64,000 nt of DNA from Pseudoalteromonas luteoviolacea S2607. GTDB taxonomy: Bacteria; Pseudomonadota; Gammaproteobacteria; Enterobacterales; Alteromonadaceae. The stretch covers positions 1 through 64,000 of the forward strand of contig NZ_AUXV01000045.1 in assembly GCF_001625575.1 (NCBI RefSeq), given 5' to 3'. The notes beneath the pieces are model-generated. The model did not search any database. It saw only the letters and a list, made by a program, of their open reading frames with translations, and was not told the origin of the DNA. The stretch's first letter is position 1, and each line of letters opens with the position of its first letter. The translations under genes and the position numbers were made by a program. Shown piece by piece: positions 36,058 to 44,718 of this stretch.

Positions 36058-36715
36058 ATTTGACATTATCGCCCATCACGCAGATTTTGTTGTCGCTTAT
36101 AAGCCGAGTGGGGTGAGTTTTCACAGTGAAAATGAAGCGGGCTTTGTCGCATTGCTTGAAAAACAGCTCGATATTAGTCTTTACCCTGTACATCGTTTAG
36201 ATAAGGTCACCTCCGGTTTACTTGTCTTAGCAACTTCCAGCGATGCAGCACGTGAGCTAACTTTGCTTTTTACCGAACGGTTGGTCAATAAGTTTTATCT
36301 AGCGCTGATAACCGATAAACCTAAGAAAAAGCAAGGTTGGATAAAAGGGGATATGGCTAAGTCTCGCAGGGGGACTTTTAAGTTATTAAAAACGCAAGAG
36401 AACCCTGCAATTACAAGGTTTTATTCGGCTAGTGTGCGGGCAGGACTTCGAGCTTGCTTGATGAAACCTTTTAGCGGCAAGACACACCAATTACGTGTCG
36501 CGCTGAAAAGTTTGTCTGCGCCTATACTAGGTGATGAAAGCTACGGTGGAAGTAGCTCTGATAGAGTATACCTTCACGCTTTTTACCTTGCTTTTGATTG
36601 GCATGGTGAGCACATGAGTTACAGTGCTGTACCAAAAGAAGGTGAACATTTCATGCATTTGATTAAGCATGATGTATTTAATTCGTGGCAACAGCCCGAG
36701 CAGTTAGAGTGGTAA
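36050..36715 (+). CDS. RluA-family pseudouridine synthase, short form (TIGR01621-like)
   Basis: A 221-residue RNA pseudouridine synthase catalytic domain of the RluA family, lacking the N-terminal S4 domain of RluC/RluD. The catalytic motif HRLDKVTSGLLVLA (about 48-61) contains the active Asp, and GKTHQLRVAL (about 143-152) and the end GDESYGG complete the signature. It is the size of the TIGR01621 subgroup seen in marine gammaproteobacteria; the target RNA is not known. It is coupled to kdsB by an 8-bp overlap (ATGGCTAA) and its stop lies one base before tcdA. The link with kdsB is positional, not functional. Confidence 0.9.
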   Translation: MAKFDIIAHHADFVVAYKPSGVSFHSENEAGFVALLEKQLDISLYPVHRLDKVTSGLLVLATSSDAARELTLLFTERLVNKFYLALITDKPKKKQGWIKGDMAKSRRGTFKLLKTQENPAITRFYSASVRAGLRACLMKPFSGKTHQLRVALKSLSAPILGDESYGGSSSDRVYLHAFYLAFDWHGEHMSYSAVPKEGEHFMHLIKHDVFNSWQQPEQLEW

Positions 36716-36716
36716 T

Positions 36717-37511
36717 ATGACAGAGCAAGATACGTCACTACGATTTGGTGGTATTGGTAGGCTATATGGGAATGAACAGCTACTTTGGTTGAATGAAGCC
36801 AATTTTTGTGTAATTGGGATTGGTGGAGTAGGTAGTTGGGCAGCTGAAGCGCTAGCCAGAACGGGTATCGGACATATCACGTTGATCGATTTAGATGATA
36901 TTTGTGTAACCAATATTAACCGTCAATTGCACGCTGTCACAGATACTGTGGGTGAAATCAAAGCAGAAGCAATGAAAGCTCGTTTAGAAAACATTAACCC
37001 AGCTTGTAGAGTTACTGTAATCGATGATTTCATTACGCTTGAAAATATTAAAGAGCACATTCAAGGCTTTGACTACGTCATCGACTGCATTGATGCTGTA
37101 AAAGAAAAAGCAGCTTTAATTGCCCACTGCAAACGCAATAAAATTCCCGTAATAACAACGGGTGGGGCGGGTGGCCAAACGGATCCGAGCCAAATTTGTT
37201 TTGGTGATGTTGCTAAAACAACGCATGATCCATTGCTAGCTAAAGTACGTTACTTATTACGAAAGCAGTATAATTTCACCTCCAATCCGAAACGAAAATT
37301 TGCTGTCGACTGTGTTTACTCGACAGAACAACTTGTTTACCCAACTGACGACGGTAATGTGTGTAAAGCTAAGCAACAAGCTGATGGCAGTAAAAATATG
37401 GACTGTGCAACAGGGTTTGGCTCTGCAACCATGGTAACCGGTAGTTTTGGTTTTTTCGCAGCGGCGAAATCTGTGCGTAAATATTTAGATAAGCGCGAGA
37501 GAAATCGTTAA
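36717..37511 (+). CDS. tcdA: tRNA threonylcarbamoyladenosine dehydratase TcdA (CsdL)
   Basis: Converts t6A37 of tRNA into cyclic t6A using ATP. It is an E1-like protein of 264 residues (E. coli 268). The nucleotide motif GIGGVGSWAAEALARTGIG (34-52), LIDLDDICVTNINRQLHA (about 55-73), the DCIDAVKEK region and the C-terminal membrane-associated GSFGFFAAAKSVRKYL are typical. E. coli TcdA needs the cysteine desulfurase CsdA and sulfur acceptor CsdE for full activity, and both genes lie immediately downstream on the opposite strand, convergent with it. It follows the pseudouridine synthase gene by one base. Confidence 0.96.
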   Translation: MTEQDTSLRFGGIGRLYGNEQLLWLNEANFCVIGIGGVGSWAAEALARTGIGHITLIDLDDICVTNINRQLHAVTDTVGEIKAEAMKARLENINPACRVTVIDDFITLENIKEHIQGFDYVIDCIDAVKEKAALIAHCKRNKIPVITTGGAGGQTDPSQICFGDVAKTTHDPLLAKVRYLLRKQYNFTSNPKRKFAVDCVYSTEQLVYPTDDGNVCKAKQQADGSKNMDCATGFGSATMVTGSFGFFAAAKSVRKYLDKRERNR

Positions 37512-37517
37512 CATTAG

Positions 37518-37547
37518 GCGCATTTCAGTTGCTTTACTGAAATGCGC
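37518..37547. terminator. Shared hairpin between convergent tcdA and csdE
   Basis: A perfect 12-bp stem GCGCATTTCAGT/ACTGAAATGCGC (37518-37529/37536-37547) with a 6-nt loop. The right arm overlaps the last codons of csdE. Neither strand has a full T run directly after it, so it may work as a bidirectional but weak terminator. Confidence 0.6.
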
Positions 37548-37941
37548 TCACTTGCGTTTTTATACGCTCGATGATGGCTTTTACGCCATTGCCTCGAGAT
37601 GGGCTTAAATGTTTTATCAGCCCCATTTGTTCGAATAATTCATATGCGTCGATTTCTTTTGCTTCGTGCGGCAGTCGATTATTGTAGGTTGCCAGTATTA
37701 TGGCGAGAAGTCCCTTTACGATACGTGTATCAGAGTCACCAATGATCACTAATCGCTCTTGATTTTCGTCTAAGTCTAAATGTAGCCAAACATTACTCTC
37801 ACAACCCTGAACGAGGGCATCAGGAGTCTTTAGTGCTTCAGGTAAAGCTGGTAATTTTTTCCCAAGCATCATAATTTCTCGGTACTTGGCTTGCCATCCG
37901 CTTAAACTGTTTAGACGATTTTGAATTTGAGTGATGTCCAT
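37534..37941 (-). CDS. csdE: Sulfur acceptor protein CsdE (SufE family)
   Basis: Takes sulfur from the persulfide of CsdA and raises its desulfurase activity. It has 135 residues of the SufE/CsdE fold, with the acceptor Cys47 in VQGCESNVWL and the family segments GWQAKYREIMMLGKKLP (about 15-31) and RGNGVKAIIERI (near the C-terminus). It is slightly shorter than E. coli CsdE (147). It lies 2 bp after csdA, as an operon, and is convergent with tcdA, so the three components of this sulfur-dependent tRNA pathway sit together. SufE itself is the alternative, but the csdA and tcdA neighbours favour CsdE. Confidence 0.94.
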   Translation of the reverse strand: MDITQIQNRLNSLSGWQAKYREIMMLGKKLPALPEALKTPDALVQGCESNVWLHLDLDENQERLVIIGDSDTRIVKGLLAIILATYNNRLPHEAKEIDAYELFEQMGLIKHLSPSRGNGVKAIIERIKTQVSAFQ

Positions 37942-37943
37942 GA

Positions 37944-39155
37944 TTATTCTTCCAACATATCAATAGTATCTTTTAACGCATCGATAAATGTATCGATGTC
38001 TTGGTATGAATTATAAAATGCCAAGCTTACTCGGACCGTGCCCGTCAATGATAAGTGCTCCATTAAAGGTTGCGTGCAATGATGGCCACTTCTGACCGCA
38101 ACACCATACGTATTTAAAAAGGTCGCGATATCGAAGTGGTGCTCGTCCTTATATGTAAAACTGACCACACCTATGTTTTGTTTAGTGTCCCCCCAAATCG
38201 TAATCCCGTCTATATCGTGAAGTGCATCAACTAAATAGCGATATAGAGATTGCTCATAGTGAGCAAGCGCAGAAGCATCAATTGCATTTAAGTAATCGAG
38301 GGCAGCACCGAACCCAATAACTCCGCTGATATTCGGTGTACCGGGTTCAAACTTGCCTGGGGCAGCTCTAAACGTAGTGCCTGAAAAGCTCACGCGTTCT
38401 ATCATTTCTCCGCCGGTTTGATAAACCGGCATGTCGTTTAGTAACTCATAACGACCAAAAAGGCCGCCGACGCCGGTTGGTCCAAGGGCTTTATGAGCTG
38501 AGAAGACGAAAAAATCGCAGCCTAAAGCTGTCAGATCTGGCCTTAGATGCAAAAAGGACTGCGCGCCATCTATAACCGTGATGGTCCCACATTGATTTGC
38601 TACATCAATTAAAAAAGCTACGTCATGAATGTTCCCCAGTGCATTAGATGCGTGACACACGCTAAGAATTTTGGGCCGTAGCGTTTTAATTAATTGCTTT
38701 GAAGCCTCTAAATCTAAAATGCCTTGAGGGCTAACTGGCAGCGTTTCGATTCTGGCTCCTGTTCTTTGCGCAGCTTGTTGCCATGGAACAATATTGGCAT
38801 GATGCTCAAGCGGAGAAATTAGGATTACATTGTCTTTATTGAGCTTGTCAGAGAGACCATAAGCAATGAGGTTGAGGGAGTCTGTTGCACCTTTAGTCCA
38901 TACCACTTCTTTTGCAGTGACATTCAGAAAGTCGGCAAGCTTTGTTCTGACAGCTTCATACTGCGTTGTTGCGGCGGCACTAAGGGTGTGTGCGCCACGA
39001 TGTACATTCGCATTTTCTTGCTGGTAAAATTTATTCACTGCATCAATTACACTCTGCGGCTTTTGTGTTGTCGCAGCGGAGTCGAAGTAACATAGTGGTT
39101 GTTCATCAACTTGAGTGTGTAACAATGGAAAATCTTTACGAAGTTGCTCGATCAA
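37944..39155 (-). CDS. csdA: Cysteine desulfurase CsdA
   Basis: PLP-dependent group II cysteine desulfurase that makes alanine and an enzyme persulfide. In 403 residues it shows YFDSAATTQKP (about 23-33), the PLP Lys222 in FSAHKALGPTGVG, His119 in PLEHHANIVPW and the catalytic Cys360 in RSGHHCTQPLM. The K222 and C360 positions are close to E. coli CsdA (K222, C358). The start is TTG at 39155, since no upstream ATG exists and the length agrees with the family. It is the first gene of csdA-csdE. The alternative SufS is less likely because there is no suf operon here. Confidence 0.95.
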   Translation of the reverse strand: MIEQLRKDFPLLHTQVDEQPLCYFDSAATTQKPQSVIDAVNKFYQQENANVHRGAHTLSAAATTQYEAVRTKLADFLNVTAKEVVWTKGATDSLNLIAYGLSDKLNKDNVILISPLEHHANIVPWQQAAQRTGARIETLPVSPQGILDLEASKQLIKTLRPKILSVCHASNALGNIHDVAFLIDVANQCGTITVIDGAQSFLHLRPDLTALGCDFFVFSAHKALGPTGVGGLFGRYELLNDMPVYQTGGEMIERVSFSGTTFRAAPGKFEPGTPNISGVIGFGAALDYLNAIDASALAHYEQSLYRYLVDALHDIDGITIWGDTKQNIGVVSFTYKDEHHFDIATFLNTYGVAVRSGHHCTQPLMEHLSLTGTVRVSLAFYNSYQDIDTFIDALKDTIDMLEE

Positions 39156-39246
39156 TGTGTGTACTCTGCAAGGACTATAAACGGCAGAATTCTACCTAAA
39201 TGTAAGGGCCTTGCAACCCTGTACTAAAAATTACATAAAGCAAATG

Positions 39247-39269
39247 CAAAAAAGACAGCCACAGCTGCC
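39247..39269 (-). terminator. Intrinsic terminator of the DUF4136 gene
   Basis: On the minus strand GGCAGC-TGTG-GCTGTC forms a stem (39254-39269) followed by a T run of seven (39247-39253). It lies 20 bp after the DUF4136 stop. Confidence 0.75.
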
Positions 39270-39288
39270 TTTTTACGCTTATTAGAGT

Positions 39289-39840
39289 TTAATGTTGGGG
39301 CTTTGGAGGGAAGTTTGCCAAAATATCTTTCACGGTATTATTGACCGACTCAGTACGTTTTTCTGGAGATTGGTTTTTTCTTAATCGACCTTCTTTGGCA
39401 CCTCGCCAAACAAGCTGATTTGAAACGCGGTCGACGATGTCTATGACTAATGTGCCAACTTCATACTCTCTCGCTTGAGTTTGAGTATGCCAGCCAACGC
39501 CCCAGTAATTCCATCTTGCTGTGTAACTTGTATTAAAGGTATCAACATCGAGTTTTGTGTCTACAGAGGCATGAAAGTTAACCATGACATCTGCTTGCTG
39601 AGCATCAACTAGCTTGAAGCCATGTTGGCTCATTTCAGATTTAATTGCGTTACGAACTCGCTTCTCCATTAATTCGCTGATTTGATAATTTTCGGCACCA
39701 TTATCAAAGTCAGTGTCCGGTGACCAAGCAAACGTTTTATAGTTTGCGAATTTAACAGATTTATCGTAATCCCAATCGGGTGTGTTAGTGCATGCGGTTA
39801 ATACAAATAAACTCAAAGCTACAAGCAAGTTGCGAGTCAT
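39289..39840 (-). CDS. DUF4136 lipoprotein
   Basis: A 183-residue lipoprotein: signal peptide with lipobox LTAC, predicted lipidated Cys17, followed by the DUF4136 domain (YDKSVKFANYKTFAW near the start; FHASVDTKLDVDTFN; VGTLVIDIVDRVSNQLVWRGAKEGRL near the middle). The family function is unknown; it is anchored to a membrane facing the periplasm. An AAGGAG site lies 6 bp before the ATG. It follows the mksFEB operon on the same strand after a 114-bp gap with two hairpins, so it is probably transcribed separately. Confidence 0.9.
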   Translation of the reverse strand: MTRNLLVALSLFVLTACTNTPDWDYDKSVKFANYKTFAWSPDTDFDNGAENYQISELMEKRVRNAIKSEMSQHGFKLVDAQQADVMVNFHASVDTKLDVDTFNTSYTARWNYWGVGWHTQTQAREYEVGTLVIDIVDRVSNQLVWRGAKEGRLRKNQSPEKRTESVNNTVKDILANFPPKPQH

Positions 39841-39884
39841 TTTTTACTCCTTAACTAAGGCGTAACGCCTTTTTAAACAAATTG

Positions 39885-39933
39885 GGGTCTAAATTTATTA
39901 AATGTAATCACTCATTTATCAATAAATAGACCC
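39885..39933 (-). terminator. Large imperfect hairpin downstream of mksB
   Basis: GGGTCTA (39885-39891) and TAGACCC (39927-39933) close an A+T-rich stem with further pairing (AATTTATT with AATAAAT, AAATG with CATTT). It begins 22 bp after the mksB stop. There is no strong T run on the minus strand, so its role as terminator or mRNA end is uncertain. A smaller stem AAGGCG-TAA-CGCCTT follows at 39857-39871. Confidence 0.4.
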
Positions 39934-39954
39934 TAACTCTAAGACCAGAATTTA

Positions 39955-42732
39955 TTATGAATGTTCCACTTCAATCCAATCTTTTTCGTCCACCCAGTTT
40001 TGGCTACCTTGATTAACACTGCGTATCGGAACTAGATAGTCGCAACTGATCTGCGGCTTAACCGACGCAAAGATTGGTACAAACCCAAAACTTAATGCGG
40101 TTTCAATTATCGCTTTTTGGTTCTGAGGGTCAATATCCGCAGCTTCATCAATATAAATGGGTATACGGTACAGAGCTTGCTCCTGATCAGAAAGTAAGTA
40201 TCTGATGAACAGCATGCCACATAACAACTTGATTGTAATACGTGTACCATTTGAGCCAGCCGAGTCAATTTTATCGAAATGCTCTGTTTCTCCAGCGCGA
40301 TTCACGACTTCAAAGCGTATATCAAACAAATCAGTCAGTGTTAGACCCGCTTTTTCACTGGCAAGTTTAATAATATGATCTTTGGCTTCATTAACTGCTT
40401 TTTCATCTGCTGGTGCGTCACTCAAAAGGTCGAAGCTTTCACCTTGCTCATATTGTTCTGATGTGCTGATGATAGTATCAATACTTTCAACCAACATCTT
40501 TCTCGGAATAACATTAATTTTAAATGCCTTTAAATTGGAGATGCGGTGCTGGCTAATGCCGCGGTTGAAGCTATTCATTTCGCGGCGCAGTCGGTCTAAA
40601 TCTTCACGCAACCCTTTAATGGTTGCTGCAACTTCTGTTAAGGCGACACGTGCTTGACGCTCTACGGCATCTCTCTCATTATCAATGTTATGATATGCAC
40701 TGATGAGTTTAGCGTATTTAGTTGATTCGTCGGTCTCGTTGTCAAACTTGGTAATACCTGCGTTGTATATATGCAGGTAAGTGTTACGTACATTAACGTC
40801 TAGATTTCGTAACTCTTGGCAGTCTTTGTTGAATTGGTGAACAATTTCAGACAAGTTATCAAAGTCTATGGTCACATCGATAGGATAGGGAGTCTGTTTC
40901 CCCTCATAAATGGATAAAGTGTGATCGATACGTTCAGACTTAACCTGCTTTAGCCTATCACTCTGTCTTACAATCAGATCTTGTTTGCTCTTAATGATCG
41001 AGCGACGATCTGAAATTGATCCGGCGTTTCGCTGAACATCTTGCAAGTAATCATCTACTTGCTCTCGCTCTGCACCCAATTGGTCTTTAAGTGCTGTTTG
41101 CGCATCGACAGATTGCTGCATTGTTTGAAACTGCTCAAATCGTTTCAACGCTTCTTCGGTTGCCATCAACTCTTGATACAAGCTGTCTCGCTCTTGTTGC
41201 TTGTCTGCAACGTTAGCGGCAACTTCGCGTTGCTGCTTCAACTCATTCAGGGAGCGTTGCAATGCGTCTAATTGGGCTTGCAATTGTGATTTATTTTCGC
41301 CGCTTTGCATCTGCACTGGCGCTAGTTTCTTAAGTTTTATTGTCGCCCCAGGTAGCTGTAGCTCCCCTCCTTTTACAGCGGCTGAAAGAGAAGAGAGAAA
41401 ATCGGCAAACGCATCTTCATCGTGTATATTTACTTCCCCTTGTGACGTGGTTGCAAACGACAATAGATCGGGGTTAAGGATCCTAGAGATCTCTTCCACT
41501 TCTTTCAGGGATAAATCTTCGCGCATACGAGTAAACAAATTGAACTCAAGGTTCTTAAGCTGAAGTTTCAAGCTCTTAATTTGTTTTTGTGTTTCGCCAA
41601 TTCGGTAATCAAGCGTATGTAAGCTTTGGCCTTGCGCGCTATTTATTGAAAATGACAGCTGCTCGTACTCTTTCTTAAGAAGAGTGAGGTTTGTTTTGAG
41701 CGTAGCATGATTGGTCAGTTCAAATTCTGATTTAAGCGCACTATAGTCTGTAAACCACTGCTCAATCTGAGTTTGTTTTCGCTCAATATCTCTAGATTGT
41801 TGAACAAACAGTTGTTGCTTTTGCTCAAATTCGCGCTTTTCTTGCTCGATGTTTTCTAGTTGTTCATTGAGCTCATCAATCTGAGATGTCTGATATTCGT
41901 CAAACGCAATAATGGCTTGATCGATTTTAGGTGCGTAAGCTGCTAATTTTCCCTTTATGGTGGCTTCACTTTCAATCATTTGTTCAAGTGCACCAATGGG
42001 TTCCTGCATTGATTCAAGCGCACTTAGTTCACGTTTTGAGCGGTTAACCTTGTCAAATGCCCGTCGCCAAACTTCGTAAAAGTCTACCTTAGAGTTAGAC
42101 ATATGGCGTTCAAATACACGAAGCATAAAGCGCTTAACATCGTGTGCACCAAGCTTATGTAAGTTTAAGATTCGTCTAAATATTTCTTTGTAAATAGCGG
42201 CATCTTGAACATTGTTCAAAGGGATCATTTTAAGGTTTATGTCGCCATCATAAGGCGTTGCACCACCAGTCAAAAGTGCATTGAGCTCAGCAGCTTTCAA
42301 TTCAATGGCTTTATAGCCTTTGCTATCCAGATGCTTAAATAGCTTGGTGTACTTGATGATGCTTTTACCTTCGGTAAAGTCATCGAGATTCAGTTTACCG
42401 TTATAGCAAAAAAACTGATGTGCATAACCTGCTATTTTACCAAGGCCTGCCACGCCAATGACTACATCACCATGCGGGAGGTTGGCCTCAAGCAATATAT
42501 ATGATTGGTCACTTGAGAAGTAAAACTTGCGCGTTTCTTCCAAGTCATGACCATCCCACTCAGTAAGACGCAGATCATTAACTAAAGGAAATTGCAAAGC
42601 ATTGATGACTGAGCTTTTACCTGTGTTATTTGGAGCACAGATTGAGGCGCTTTTATCTAGTGGTATAACGCATTTTGCATAACCAGCCGTGTTTAACAAT
42701 GCCAGCTTACTTAAACCATACAATTCGCTCAT
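39955..42732 (-). CDS. mksB: SMC-like condensin ATPase MksB
   Basis: Chromosome-condensing ATPase of the MukB-related MksB family. The 925-residue protein has a split ATPase: a Walker A-like loop APNNTGKS (33-40) near the N-terminus, and the signature GSNGTR (about 826-831) and Walker B IPIYIDEAADID (about 857-868) at the C-terminus. Between them are two long Gln/Glu/Lys-rich coiled-coil runs (about 255-370 and 460-760) around a short central region. The length matches MksB (about 900-950) and is far below MukB (about 1480). The first Gly of the usual GxxxxGKS is Ala here. It overlaps mksE by 4 bp (ATGA). It is the last gene of mksF-mksE-mksB. Confidence 0.88.
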   Translation of the reverse strand: MSELYGLSKLALLNTAGYAKCVIPLDKSASICAPNNTGKSSVINALQFPLVNDLRLTEWDGHDLEETRKFYFSSDQSYILLEANLPHGDVVIGVAGLGKIAGYAHQFFCYNGKLNLDDFTEGKSIIKYTKLFKHLDSKGYKAIELKAAELNALLTGGATPYDGDINLKMIPLNNVQDAAIYKEIFRRILNLHKLGAHDVKRFMLRVFERHMSNSKVDFYEVWRRAFDKVNRSKRELSALESMQEPIGALEQMIESEATIKGKLAAYAPKIDQAIIAFDEYQTSQIDELNEQLENIEQEKREFEQKQQLFVQQSRDIERKQTQIEQWFTDYSALKSEFELTNHATLKTNLTLLKKEYEQLSFSINSAQGQSLHTLDYRIGETQKQIKSLKLQLKNLEFNLFTRMREDLSLKEVEEISRILNPDLLSFATTSQGEVNIHDEDAFADFLSSLSAAVKGGELQLPGATIKLKKLAPVQMQSGENKSQLQAQLDALQRSLNELKQQREVAANVADKQQERDSLYQELMATEEALKRFEQFQTMQQSVDAQTALKDQLGAEREQVDDYLQDVQRNAGSISDRRSIIKSKQDLIVRQSDRLKQVKSERIDHTLSIYEGKQTPYPIDVTIDFDNLSEIVHQFNKDCQELRNLDVNVRNTYLHIYNAGITKFDNETDESTKYAKLISAYHNIDNERDAVERQARVALTEVAATIKGLREDLDRLRREMNSFNRGISQHRISNLKAFKINVIPRKMLVESIDTIISTSEQYEQGESFDLLSDAPADEKAVNEAKDHIIKLASEKAGLTLTDLFDIRFEVVNRAGETEHFDKIDSAGSNGTRITIKLLCGMLFIRYLLSDQEQALYRIPIYIDEAADIDPQNQKAIIETALSFGFVPIFASVKPQISCDYLVPIRSVNQGSQNWVDEKDWIEVEHS

Positions 42733-43280
42733 ACTTCTTCCTCTAGCGCATCAAAATTGTCTTCATTTACTTCCATCAAAGCATCGATGTATCGGTATAT
42801 AGGGGCAAGTAACAAAAAACCTTGTTCGGCTTCTTTACACAGACCTAAGCGCAACATGCGTAAAAATACATCTTTACGTAGGTCAGACCCTGAAAATATC
42901 TCTAGCTGGTCAAAAAGGTGCTTGTTCAATTGAATGAGAGTTTGCATTAGCTCTAAATCAATGTGCTCATCGAATAGGGCTCTGAGAGGGTCTTTGCCTT
43001 GGTTAGCGTAATACTCGATTAGGATGAAAACAGTAAGCGCAATCGCACGGCTGATTTTACCCATATTTGGGGTACTCTCGTCACTTGCAAGGTAATAAAA
43101 CCCTCGTCCATCATGCTGTAAATCGTGACCTAAGGCTGCAAATAATGCCTGATATGATTCAATGTGTTGATCGAGTTCTTGCCATAGCGTCGTATCTTGC
43201 TCGCTAATGTGATAGCCACTGGCAAGCTTCTTATTGATAGCTTGCAGTTGTGTGAGTTCATTAAGGTTAATATTCGTCAT
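42729..43280 (-). CDS. mksE: Condensin accessory subunit MksE
   Basis: A 183-residue acidic helical protein that fits the MksE/MukE position between the kleisin and the SMC genes. No catalytic motif is expected: MukE-type subunits are two winged-helix domains that bridge the kleisin. The pattern LRKDVFLRMLRLGLCKEAEQGFLLLAPIYRYIDAL (about 133-167) is consistent with the winged-helix end. Identification rests mainly on gene order and size, since the family is poorly conserved. Its start is 11 bp after mksF and its end overlaps mksB by 4 bp, which favours balanced production of a stoichiometric complex. Confidence 0.82.
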   Translation of the reverse strand: MTNINLNELTQLQAINKKLASGYHISEQDTTLWQELDQHIESYQALFAALGHDLQHDGRGFYYLASDESTPNMGKISRAIALTVFILIEYYANQGKDPLRALFDEHIDLELMQTLIQLNKHLFDQLEIFSGSDLRKDVFLRMLRLGLCKEAEQGFLLLAPIYRYIDALMEVNEDNFDALEEEV

Positions 43281-43291
43281 GTATTTCGTGC

Positions 43292-44560
43292 TTATTCTTT
43301 AGGTTGTTCAGCGTCGCTTACTTTGTTGTTAGTGGCGCTAAACGGATAAAGTTTAATTCTTGCGTTAGCCAGTTGCATTGTTTCTTGAGAATCAGATTGA
43401 GCGACGTTTAATTCGGGGTCACTAATCAGCTTCTGGTAAAGAAACAGCATTTCATCAGCCTCTAGGTTTGGATATGCATCGCTCAAAAAGCCGAGTAGTG
43501 CAGTGCGTTTTTTACCACTCGAAGAAAACGACTTTCTGACGTCGTTATAGTCTGGGATATTTGGACTTTGGTATGCTGGCACATCTTGATGATCCGGTAA
43601 TTGGTACTCTTCGTGTTCAAACTCCGCAAGACTCGCCATATATGCAACCATGTGGCGCTTTTGTCCCAAATTGAAACGCTGTATATCAGATACAAATTCT
43701 GGCTGAACAGGGCTGAGCATTCGGTCTACACCGTTTTTACGGATGAGGCCTAGCACCTTAGCGGCTTGCCTTGTAATTAGCGTGTTGCGCCTTAATTCTT
43801 CTCGCAGCGGCATGAGCATGTCAGCACTTTTACCCAAACTCTCACGGCCTATTAAGTGCATATCGAGAATACGTGTTCTCAATTGTTCCAGCATACGCTT
43901 GTCTTGTGCGCCCCGACCAAGTTGCTCTATTTGGTCTATTTGTTCACTGATAGAGGCTTCAATTTGTGTAAAACAGGCATGAAACGGGCCGTGAATATCG
44001 ACCATTTCAAGCATAGGTTCGATATACTCATCGAATGCCTCAATAACGGCTTGATAACGGCGTTTGAGTGATAAATTGCTGTGATCAGACTTTGCTTGCT
44101 CAACAAGGTTGAGGATTGCACTTTCATTGTGTTGATAAAGCTTTACAATTTTTCTGACCCGCTCGTCCATGATTCGGCTAAATCTTCTTAGCTCGCTGTG
44201 GTCTCCTTCATTACCGGCTTCTGTTAGCCTTTCACCTAACCGTTGCAAATCTTTAACTAATACTGTGATTTCTTCGGCTAAACCCAAGTGTTCTTCTTGC
44301 AACAAAAAGCTCGCAAAATCAGCAACAGCGCGGTTGATTTCAAGCTGAGACGACTTTGCTAGAGGAATAATTATTTCCTGATTTAACAATCGATTTGTTT
44401 CTCTAAAAACGCGCTCACTTGACCAGTTAGGGTTTTTAAGTTTTATGATGTTTTGTACATCTTTTATACTGAAATCAGCCATTTTAAAGCGCTTAAATAA
44501 CAGCTCTAAAACGCTCCAGTGCTCATTTAGCGTACTCAGTACTTTTTTAGCTGGGATCAT
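43292..44560 (-). CDS. mksF: Condensin kleisin-like subunit MksF
   Basis: The kleisin of the MksBEF condensin, linking the SMC heads. The predicted 422 residues have an N-terminal winged-helix domain (about 5-75, LNEHWSVLELLFKRF), a helical and coiled middle (about 80-300) and a C-terminal winged-helix end. Annotation tools often leave this family unnamed or misname it. I preferred the ATG at 44560, which has GGA 5 bp upstream, although the frame stays open to an ATG at 44599 and a GTG at 44602 (14 extra residues). It is the first gene of the operon and is divergent from nhaD, with a 158-bp promoter region between them. Confidence 0.82.
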   Translation of the reverse strand: MIPAKKVLSTLNEHWSVLELLFKRFKMADFSIKDVQNIIKLKNPNWSSERVFRETNRLLNQEIIIPLAKSSQLEINRAVADFASFLLQEEHLGLAEEITVLVKDLQRLGERLTEAGNEGDHSELRRFSRIMDERVRKIVKLYQHNESAILNLVEQAKSDHSNLSLKRRYQAVIEAFDEYIEPMLEMVDIHGPFHACFTQIEASISEQIDQIEQLGRGAQDKRMLEQLRTRILDMHLIGRESLGKSADMLMPLREELRRNTLITRQAAKVLGLIRKNGVDRMLSPVQPEFVSDIQRFNLGQKRHMVAYMASLAEFEHEEYQLPDHQDVPAYQSPNIPDYNDVRKSFSSSGKKRTALLGFLSDAYPNLEADEMLFLYQKLISDPELNVAQSDSQETMQLANARIKLYPFSATNNKVSDAEQPKE

Positions 44561-44718
44561 AACTTTCCAGTTTGTATCATTTTTGTGACAGGCTGCCATC
44601 ACAATTTTGTCATAAAGTGTAATTACTGATAGCAGTCACTCGCTCATAGTGTTAGACTCCGCGCCGATTTACATCACCCTTTACAAAAATTACATTTTAT
44701 TACAGGTTGTTTACGCGT

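Noticed and set aside
39955..44560. A Wadjet (JetABCD) anti-plasmid defence system
   Set aside because: There is no JetD/MksG nuclease gene on either side; the flanking genes are a DUF4136 lipoprotein and nhaD.
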